The notes beneath the pieces are model-generated. The model was not told the origin of the DNA and ran no database searches. It worked only from the letters and a program-made list of their open reading frames with translations. Below, piece after piece: positions 6,627 through 11,836 of a stretch of 11,836 nucleotides of DNA (positions within the stretch are counted from its first letter, which is position 1; the number at the start of each line of letters is the position of its first letter). Made by a program: the position numbers and the translations under genes. The DNA lies in assembly GCA_031368095.1 (NCBI GenBank), contig JANLQX010000292.1, forward strand, positions 1 through 11,836, read 5' to 3'. This DNA is from JANLQX01 sp031368095. Lineage in GTDB: Bacteria > Actinomycetota > Acidimicrobiia > Acidimicrobiales > JANYDT01.

Positions 6627-7123
6627 GAGGGGTCGACCGTTCGTGGCGCGGCGAGGGCCGCGTCGACGAGGGCGCGATCGTGGTCCGACACGGTGCGAGT
6701 TGGGCCGCGTCGGCGTGACCGCGTGAATACCTGCACGAGAACACCGCCGCCGAGGATGAACGCAACGACCGGAGCGATCCAAACAACCGCACCAACCCCG
6801 GTGGCCGAGGGCCGAAGTAGCTCGCTCGTGCCGTATCGGTCGACAAGAAAGGCGCGAATGTCATCGTCTCGCTCGCCCGTCTCCACCTGCCGGGTGATCT
6901 CGGCATAGATCGCTCGGGCTCCAGCCGCCTTCGACGCTCGGACGGAGAGGCCCTGGCAGACCGGGCAGCGGATCTCGGAGGAGATCCGGTCGGCCCGGGA
7001 GGTCACCGTCTCCGGCCCGGATGTCCCCCGTCCGACGCCGATGGCCACGGCGAGGGCGATCAACGCTCCGGCGATGACGAGCCAGGATCGACGAGACGCT
7101 CGCCCAGTTTTGGCCACGATCAC
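6623..7123 (-). CDS. ccmH: Cytochrome c biogenesis protein CcmH (thiol-disulfide partner of CcmF)
   Basis: A 166-residue membrane-anchored protein whose two cysteines reduce the CxxCH heme-binding site of apocytochrome c during System I assembly. The diagnostic motif IRCPVCQGLSV lies at 51-61 with Cys53 and Cys56, followed by DIRAFLVDRYGTSELLRP (88-105), both typical of the CcmH/CycL/NrfF family. A membrane segment at 13-30 serves as signal anchor, and a second at 109-132 returns the chain to the inside. A short basic cytoplasmic tail ends the protein. It is the short CcmH form, with the TPR part encoded separately as ccmI, unlike the fused E. coli protein. The GTG at 7123 overlaps the ccmG stop as GTGA; another GTG two codons later is equally readable. 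Earlier in-frame starts would run into ccmG. Confidence 0.94.
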   Translation of the reverse strand: MIVAKTGRASRRSWLVIAGALIALAVAIGVGRGTSGPETVTSRADRISSEIRCPVCQGLSVRASKAAGARAIYAEITRQVETGERDDDIRAFLVDRYGTSELLRPSATGVGAVVWIAPVVAFILGGGVLVQVFTRSRRRGPTRTVSDHDRALVDAALAAPRTVDPS

Positions 7124-7764
7124 TTCGCGGCGTTGGAGCGCAGTCGCGCCAACAACCGGTTCAGGCCGTCTTGGGTCACCGTTCCGTTGACTTTGGCGAC
7201 CACCACACCATCGGGGTCGACGACGTAGGTTTCCGGCGCCTTCAGGACACCCCAGTCCACCGCCGAGCGGTCGGAGTCGACGACCGGCCACCCTCCACCA
7301 CGCTTGGCGAAGAACGCCTTGATGTCTTTGGCGGTGTCTTGATAGGCGACCGCGAACAGGAATGCGTCACCGATCTTGGCGTGCTCCTCGCTGAACGCCT
7401 TCAGTTCGGGATGTTCGGTGGCGCAGGGCGGGCACCAGGTGCCGAAGAAGTTGACGATGGCGAAGGGACGCTGTCCGCTCGCTCCGGCGACCCCGACGGA
7501 CTGGAGCCCGGAAAGCGACACCGATTTGCCGGTGAGCACGTCGACCCCGCGAGTGTCGGGAGCCTTGCGGCCGAGGAGGGGACTGCGGCCAAAGCCATCA
7601 CCCGAGGGCGATCTGGTGGCGAGCACGAAGACGAGCGCGGCGATGATCGCCGCGATCGCCGCGGCAATCACCCGAGCTGACCCAAGGCTTGCTGTTTTCG
7701 TAGGTGACGGGTTGGACGTCGACGGAGTCGGGGTGGACGGGCCGGACGTTGTGGGTGCGGTCAT
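7120..7764 (-). CDS. ccmG: Thioredoxin-like cytochrome c biogenesis protein CcmG/ResA
   Basis: A 214-residue membrane-anchored thioredoxin that reduces apocytochrome c or CcmH on the outer side of the membrane. Residues 1-28 are an unusually Thr/Ser/Pro-rich cytoplasmic tail, and 31-50 are the membrane anchor. The thioredoxin domain runs from about 62 to the end: FAIVNFFGTWCPPCATEHPE with the WCPPC active site at 110-114, and WGVLKAPETYVVDPDG containing the cis-proline region (APET) seen in CcmG/ResA proteins. The ATG at 7764 overlaps the ccmF stop in an ATGA, which sets the start; the frame is open further upstream to 7911 but only inside ccmF. Electrons would normally come from CcdA/DsbD, which is not in this window. 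Confidence 0.94.
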   Translation of the reverse strand: MTAPTTSGPSTPTPSTSNPSPTKTASLGSARVIAAAIAAIIAALVFVLATRSPSGDGFGRSPLLGRKAPDTRGVDVLTGKSVSLSGLQSVGVAGASGQRPFAIVNFFGTWCPPCATEHPELKAFSEEHAKIGDAFLFAVAYQDTAKDIKAFFAKRGGGWPVVDSDRSAVDWGVLKAPETYVVDPDGVVVAKVNGTVTQDGLNRLLARLRSNAAK

Positions 7765-9803
7765 CGCGCTGCTCCTGCCGTTTGGGGTACGGGAATGGCC
7801 TCGTGCGAGCCGTCGACAACACTCGTCGGTGATGTCGTCCGACGACGGCGCCCGGGAAAGAGTGCCAGCAGCGTTCCGATGCCCATGAGGCCGAGGCCGA
7901 TCCACAGCCACACGATCATCGGTTGCACGTAAAAGCCAATCACCGCGGTGCCACCGTCGGCCGCCGGTGGTTGCACCAGTGTCACGTAGAGATCACGGAT
8001 GAACCCGGTACGAACCGATGGGGTCGGTACGGCCTGGCCCCGCTCGGCGAAGCGAGTGATGGCGGGCCGGTCGATGCGCCCGCCGTCGATACGAACGTCG
8101 GCGATGATCTTGCCGACGACCGTCTGGGGATCCGGGTTGGCGCTGATGCCCCCCGTCCTCGCCACGTCGATGAACTCCGTACGTACACCTACGAGTTGGA
8201 CCGTATGTCCCTTGAAGGTCTTTGTCTGGCCGGCCTTGAGGACGAATTCGGTGTTCGACGAATACGCCTGCGAGCACGCAATGGCAACGGCGATGAGGAT
8301 CACTCCGAGGTGCACGACCATGCCGCCGTTGGCGCGTCCGAGAATGCCTCGAAGGCGGGAGTCGCCGCGAGCACGCGCCGCTCTCGTGGCCAACACAAGT
8401 TGACGAAGAGCGGAGCCGGACGCGAACGCGCCCAGGAACAACGCCAGCAAGGTCGAAACCCCGCGCAGTCCGCCGACCACACACGCCACCGTGACGACGA
8501 CTCCGAACACGAGCGGCCACTGCAAGCGGTGTGACAACACTTCGCCACTCGCTTTTCGCCACGGAAGAACCGGGGCCACGGCCATCAGGAAGAGCAGCAC
8601 GAGCCCGATCGGTGTGGTCAACGTGTCGAAGTAGGGCGCTCCAACGGAGAGCCGATCACCGTTCCATGCCTCGACCAACAGCGGGAAGATCGTGCCCAGC
8701 AGCACGACGAAGGCGAAGGCGGCGAAGACCACGTTGTTGGCCAGGAACGCGCCCTCGCGAGAGAGCGGTGAGTCGATGGTGCCCGTTGAACGGAGCTCGT
8801 CGCCCCGCCAGAAGATAAGACCAAGGGTGAGCGCCACGCACAGGCCGAAGAACGTGAGGATCCACGGTCCGATCTGCGAATTGGAGAATGCATGGACCGA
8901 CGAAATCACGCCGGACCGGGTCAGGAACGTGCCGAGGATGGTGAGGCAGAACGTGGCACACAGCAGCGAGAGGTTCCACACTCGCAGCAAACCTCGGCGT
9001 TCTTGCACCATCACCGAATGCACGTAGGCGGTACCCGTCAGCCAGGGGAGCAGGGATGCATTCTCGACCGCGTCCCAACCCCAGTAACCGCCCCAGCCGA
9101 GCACCTCGTAGCTCCACCACGCCCCGAGCCCGATGCCAACGGTGAGCGCGCCCCAAGCGATGAGCGTCCAGCGACGGGTCTCCACCAACCAGCCTTCGCC
9201 CATTCGTCCGGTAGCCATGGCGGCAATGGCGAACGCGAACGGGACGGTGAATCCGACGTAGCCGAGGTAGAGAATCGGCGGATGGATCGCCATGAGCGGA
9301 TGGTTGGCCAGCAGTGGATTGGGCCCGCGTCCGTTGGCCGGCGCTAGTGCCAGCTGAGTGAACGGATTGGCTGGTCCCACCATGAGGGCGAAGAAGAACG
9401 TGCACGTACCAAGCATCACGGCGGTGGCCCAGCCGACGAGCGGGTCGCTGCGGCGCGCTCGGTACTTCGTGAAGACGGCGAAGGTCAGCCCGGCGAGGAT
9501 CAATCCCCAGAGCAGGATCGAACCTTCGAGCGCAGCCCACATCCCGGCGATGGTGTAGAGCAGCGGGGTGGACCGAGCGTTGTTGGCGGCTACATAGGCC
9601 AGCGAATAGTCGTGGGAGAGCAGGGCCCACTGCATGGCGACCACCGAAAGCACCGCGCCGGCGGTGACGATGGGGACGAAACGATGCCCCGATGCCACGA
9701 TGACCGGCTTGCCTCGAACCAGGCCGAACACGAGGAACAGGCACCCGAGCAGCGAAGCCGCAAATGCTGTGGTTACACCAATACTTCCAAGATCAGCGCG
9801 CAT
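7761..9803 (-). CDS. ccmF: Cytochrome c heme lyase subunit CcmF
   Basis: A 680-residue integral membrane protein of the heme handling family; with CcmH and CcmI it takes heme from CcmE and joins it to apocytochrome c. The tryptophan-rich WWD signature is at 237-250 (WGGYWGWDAVENAS). Histidines stand where E. coli CcmF has its four heme-related ones: His174 (MAIHPPILYLGY), His262 (AYVHSVMV), His304 (SSVHAFS) and His498 (MVVHLGVI). About fourteen hydrophobic segments are visible. A soluble outer domain spans roughly 513-627, then the last helix (628-649) and a short basic, Ser/Thr/Pro-rich tail. Length is close to the 640-660 usual for the family. The ATG is preceded by GAGG at nine bases, a good ribosome site. 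It lies 20 bases after ccmE and overlaps ccmG by four bases. Confidence 0.98.
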   Translation of the reverse strand: MRADLGSIGVTTAFAASLLGCLFLVFGLVRGKPVIVASGHRFVPIVTAGAVLSVVAMQWALLSHDYSLAYVAANNARSTPLLYTIAGMWAALEGSILLWGLILAGLTFAVFTKYRARRSDPLVGWATAVMLGTCTFFFALMVGPANPFTQLALAPANGRGPNPLLANHPLMAIHPPILYLGYVGFTVPFAFAIAAMATGRMGEGWLVETRRWTLIAWGALTVGIGLGAWWSYEVLGWGGYWGWDAVENASLLPWLTGTAYVHSVMVQERRGLLRVWNLSLLCATFCLTILGTFLTRSGVISSVHAFSNSQIGPWILTFFGLCVALTLGLIFWRGDELRSTGTIDSPLSREGAFLANNVVFAAFAFVVLLGTIFPLLVEAWNGDRLSVGAPYFDTLTTPIGLVLLFLMAVAPVLPWRKASGEVLSHRLQWPLVFGVVVTVACVVGGLRGVSTLLALFLGAFASGSALRQLVLATRAARARGDSRLRGILGRANGGMVVHLGVILIAVAIACSQAYSSNTEFVLKAGQTKTFKGHTVQLVGVRTEFIDVARTGGISANPDPQTVVGKIIADVRIDGGRIDRPAITRFAERGQAVPTPSVRTGFIRDLYVTLVQPPAADGGTAVIGFYVQPMIVWLWIGLGLMGIGTLLALFPGRRRRTTSPTSVVDGSHEAIPVPQTAGAAR

Positions 9804-9823
9804 AGTGAAATTCCTCGGCGCGC

Positions 9824-10426
9824 TTACGACTTCGTCTTGCCGACATAGTCAGTGACTCGCTTGCCGTTCTTCTCGATATAGGACTCGTCGTGCTTGATCA
9901 TCAGGTGATCGGAAAGAAACAACGGAGCCTGTCCGCTCGGGCGGCTCGCCTGACCGTTGTCGAAGTGGCCTTCGAGAACCACGGCGAGGTTCGGACGGAA
10001 AAGCTCGGGCGGGTCCCCGTCGTGGCGGACCTCGACTTGCTTGGCGTTCGACTCGACGACGAACACCACGGACTTCTTCTCCGTGCGGACCGAGCCGTCG
10101 ACGACGACGCCTTCGAGCCGGAACCGACGGGTGCCGAGCGAGTCGACCTGCGCGACCGCCTCGTCGGCGGTGCGGAAGTAGGTCGAAGCGGTGCCGAGGC
10201 CCTTGACCACGAGAAAGCCGATCGCCGCCAGCAGGACCGACGCGAAGGCCAAAACCCGTCGATTGTTTCCTCCCGAACGAGCCACCAGCATTTCTGGCCG
10301 CGCACCAACGCCAACCGCACCAAGGCCAACCGAAGCCGGGTCGACGGCGCCACCGACGGGAATCGGGCCGGCGTCGGTGCTCTCGTCGTCGACCCAGTCC
10401 GACGATCCGTTCAGCTGGTCATTCAT
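9824..10426 (-). CDS. ccmE: Heme chaperone CcmE, histidine type
   Basis: A 200-residue membrane-anchored heme carrier that receives heme from CcmC/CcmAB and hands it to CcmF. A long polar cytoplasmic lead (1-55, Gly/Asp/Pro rich) precedes one membrane helix at about 57-77. The outer OB-fold domain follows: FRLEGVVVDGSVR, VFVVES, VEVRHDGDPPELFRPN and VVLEGHF (151-155 at its end) are the usual strands. The heme-binding motif is HDESY, with His179 and Tyr183 matching E. coli His130 and Tyr134, so this is the standard form and not the Cys variant found in some archaea and sulfate reducers. The N-terminal lead is about 45 residues longer than in E. coli. The ATG lies inside the last codons of ccmD (8-base overlap), implying coupling. 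An in-frame open region extends far upstream but only as a shadow of ccmD, ccmC and ccmB. Confidence 0.97.
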   Translation of the reverse strand: MNDQLNGSSDWVDDESTDAGPIPVGGAVDPASVGLGAVGVGARPEMLVARSGGNNRRVLAFASVLLAAIGFLVVKGLGTASTYFRTADEAVAQVDSLGTRRFRLEGVVVDGSVRTEKKSVVFVVESNAKQVEVRHDGDPPELFRPNLAVVLEGHFDNGQASRPSGQAPLFLSDHLMIKHDESYIEKNGKRVTDYVGKTKS

Positions 10427-10553
10427 CGTTGTTCGTCCGTTTGGTGGTCTCGAGCACGCGTTGCGCCGCTCGCTGGGAGCGCAGAATGGTCCAGGCGCTG
10501 TAAAGGATGACGGTGGAGAACACGGCGATGTACCCGGCGGCGACGTACCCCAC
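10419..10553 (-). CDS. ccmD: Small membrane protein CcmD
   Basis: A 44-residue protein with one membrane segment (about 3-24, starting VGYVAAGYIAVF and ending near SAWTIL), followed by a basic patch RSQRAAQR and a polar tail. This is the CcmD layout: Tyr-containing helix start, single span, Arg-rich cytoplasmic end. CcmD holds the CcmABC-CcmE complex together and helps release heme-loaded CcmE. Position between ccmC and ccmE is exactly where ccmD is expected. The GTG at 10553 lies four bases after the ccmC stop; the only longer reading would start inside ccmC with an Arg-rich leader. The stop overlaps the ccmE start by 8 bases. Because of its size it would be missed by most gene callers. Confidence 0.82.
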   Translation of the reverse strand: MGYVAAGYIAVFSTVILYSAWTILRSQRAAQRVLETTKRTNNDE

Positions 10554-10557
10554 GGAA

Positions 10558-11292
10558 TCAGACCGATCCGGCGAGCGACGACGTAGACGTCGGTGCTTCG
10601 CTGCGGCGGGCCGAGACGGCGTCGCCGAGGGACCCATCGAACGCTTCGTCTTCCCATCGATTCGTACGCGCGCGTACGATAAGCAACGCAGCGAAGACGA
10701 GAGTGAACCCGACGATCGACAGGAGCATGGTTGACAGTTGCAGGCCGGATATCTGTGTGTCTCGCCGGGCGAGCGTGCGGCCCTGGTGCAACGAACGCCA
10801 CCAGTCGACGGAAAAGTGCACGATCGGCACGTTCACGGCGGCCATCAGCACCACCACTGCGGACCTCCGGGCGCGCTGCTCGACCGTTCCGTCGAGTCGG
10901 CGAATAGTAAGCGCGCCTAGGCAAAGAAGGAACAGGAGGGTTGTCGAAGTTATGCGCGGATCCCACTGCCACCACGAGTTCCACGTGGGCCTTCCCCAGA
11001 TCGACCCGGTGACCAGGGCAAGGAAACTGAAGACCGCGGCGATCTCGATACCGGCGCCGGCGAGGTGATCCCAGGACGCTTTTTTCGTTCTGAGCCAGGC
11101 CACGCTGGCGAACGCCGCCACACCAACGCCGCTGTACGCCGTCCAGGCAACGGCGGGATGAATGAAGATCATGCGGACGTATTCGCCCTGCACAACGTCG
11201 GGTCCGGTCACGAACAGCCCGAGCACCACGACCACGATGAGCACGACGAATCCCAGCGCGGCACAGACGCGGGCGGCGATCTGCGAAGTCAC
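10558..11292 (-). CDS. ccmC: Heme transport protein CcmC
   Basis: A 244-residue polytopic protein (E. coli CcmC is 245) that presents heme to CcmE. Six hydrophobic segments are visible. The WWD signature is TWNSWWQWDPRITS (103-116), preceded by LVTGSIWGRP. The two heme-ligand histidines are His45 in IFIHPAVAW and His159 in PIVHFSVDWWRSLHQG, both in canonical contexts. The C-terminal 30 residues are a Ser/Thr/Ala-rich cytoplasmic tail. The start is taken as GTG at 11292, 20 bases after the ccmB stop, giving the family's usual N-terminus; no clear ribosome site is visible, and a CTG overlapping the ccmB stop (CTGA) is an alternative. It is followed four bases later by ccmD. Confidence 0.96.
   Translation of the reverse strand: MTSQIAARVCAALGFVVLIVVVVLGLFVTGPDVVQGEYVRMIFIHPAVAWTAYSGVGVAAFASVAWLRTKKASWDHLAGAGIEIAAVFSFLALVTGSIWGRPTWNSWWQWDPRITSTTLLFLLCLGALTIRRLDGTVEQRARRSAVVVLMAAVNVPIVHFSVDWWRSLHQGRTLARRDTQISGLQLSTMLLSIVGFTLVFAALLIVRARTNRWEDEAFDGSLGDAVSARRSEAPTSTSSLAGSV
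10662..10679. repeat. Perfect 18-base palindrome inside ccmC
   Basis: TCGTACGCGCGCGTACGA reads identically on both strands and contains two CGTACG hexamers around an alternating C-G core. It lies within codons of the last membrane-exit region of ccmC (IVRARTN), so codon constraint may explain part of it. No second copy was noticed in the window. Confidence 0.85.
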
Positions 11293-11312
11293 ATGTTTCA
11301 GTCTTGCCCAGG

Positions 11313-11836
11313 TCAGCTGTCTTCGAGAACGCTGTCGAAGATGAGAACGCCCAGTGCGGTGAACGCGAGAGCGGCGATGACCAAAAGTCGGACCCACGGC
11401 CAGCCGTCGATTGTGCGATCGTCGAGGGCGGCCCGCGTGGCCTGCGCGGCGGCGAGGAGGATCGGCGCCACGAGCGGAAACTCAAGCAGGGGCACCAGCG
11501 TGTCTCGCGACCGGTCCCCGGCGGTCAGCGTGGCATAAATCGTTCCCGTGGTGGCCAACACGATGGTGGCCGGGATTGCCGTGGCCACCAGCATCAGTGG
11601 ATTGCGAAGGGTGCCGCCGAAGAGGAGCACCACCCCGCCGGCGAGGATCGTTTCGAGGAAGGCCAGTTGCGCAAACACGGCAGTGGCCTTGCCGAGAAAG
11701 ATCCCGGCCGGGTCGAGACCGGAGAGGCGAAGGCCGTCGCGCCCGCCGTCGCTCTGCTCAAGCGCCGCGCCGCGCTGCACGGCTAGCAACGCGGCGAAGA
11801 GGGTAGCTAGCCAGAACAGTCCGGCCGAGATCGCCG
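11313..11836 (-). CDS. ccmB: Heme exporter subunit CcmB (5' part beyond window edge)
   Basis: The C-terminal 173 residues of the membrane subunit of the CcmAB ABC complex, which uses ATP to release heme-loaded CcmE from CcmC. The frame is open to the window edge, so the start lies outside; a TTG at 11789 is internal. Five hydrophobic segments can be seen: GLFWLATLFAALLAV at the beginning, then FLETILAGGVVLLFGG, a long one around IPATIVLATTGTIYATL, LEFPLVAPILLAAAQAT, and a final VRLLVIAALAFTALGVLIF. The Arg/Asp-rich loop with DGLRLSGLDPAGIFLGK and the TLTAGDRSRDTLVPLLEFPL stretch are typical of CcmB. Usual length is about 220, so roughly 50 residues are missing. ccmA is expected immediately upstream, outside the window. 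Confidence 0.93.
   Translation of the reverse strand, partial: AISAGLFWLATLFAALLAVQRGAALEQSDGGRDGLRLSGLDPAGIFLGKATAVFAQLAFLETILAGGVVLLFGGTLRNPLMLVATAIPATIVLATTGTIYATLTAGDRSRDTLVPLLEFPLVAPILLAAAQATRAALDDRTIDGWPWVRLLVIAALAFTALGVLIFDSVLEDS

Noticed and set aside
5859..6782. Longer CcmI start at 6782 giving 307 residues.
   Set aside because: The extra 52 residues overlap ccmH and are Arg/Pro-rich; the GTG at 6626 forms the same 4-base stop/start overlap seen at the neighbouring junctions.
8656..9744. A 362-codon minus-strand frame inside ccmF.
   Set aside because: Same strand but shifted frame of a clear CcmF; the sequence is His/Arg/Pro-rich with no family features.
9824..11485. A continuous 553-codon minus-strand frame ending in CcmE, suggesting a large fused protein.
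   Set aside because: Only the last 200 codons look like a protein family member. The rest is Arg/Pro/Ser-rich and runs out of frame through ccmB, ccmC and ccmD, which have strong family motifs. It is a GC-driven open frame.

Overview
The window is a gene-dense, GC-rich piece of a bacterial chromosome. No gap between genes exceeds about 60 bases. I see no RNA gene, insertion sequence, CRISPR array or phage gene. The source is most likely an actinobacterium outside the best-studied genera, possibly an Acidimicrobiia/Ilumatobacter-type lineage. The grounds are a DUF3499-type protein (a family known mainly from Actinobacteria), a high GC content, many GTG starts, and an actinobacterial-looking heme A synthase. 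The lineage is an inference; no marker gene here fixes it.

Layout. (1) 1-446, plus strand: the 3' end of an ABC-transporter permease of the FtsX/MacB type. (2) 470-2969, minus strand: a three-gene cluster transcribed in the order sulfite-oxidase-like molybdopterin protein, heme A synthase (ctaA), DUF3499 protein. It converges on the permease gene, with a hairpin between the two ends. (3) 3030-5353, plus strand: a CBS-less IMP dehydrogenase-family gene (guaB-like) and a translationally coupled major facilitator transporter, diverging from cluster 2 across 60 bases. (4) 5364-11836, minus strand: a long cytochrome c maturation operon of System I (Ccm), in the order ccmB (cut by the window edge), ccmC, ccmD, ccmE, ccmF, ccmG, ccmH, ccmI, followed by a small secreted protein of unknown function.

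How the genes work together. Six of the Ccm genes make up one assembly line. CcmB and CcmC (with CcmA, expected just outside the window) and CcmD load heme onto CcmE. CcmE passes it to CcmF, and CcmG, CcmH and CcmI keep the apocytochrome thiols reduced and deliver the polypeptide. ctaA makes heme A for an aa3-type oxidase, so the window as a whole serves aerobic respiration. Most genes are coupled by 4-base ATGA/GTGA overlaps or gaps of a few bases.

I found no clearly new multi-gene system. The points that deserve a second look are: a full System I pathway in an apparently actinobacterial genome; an IMPDH-family enzyme without CBS domains and with an unusual active-site flap; a heme A synthase with an extra N-terminal membrane region and a His-to-Asn change; and the unknown two-cysteine secreted protein at the end of the ccm operon.
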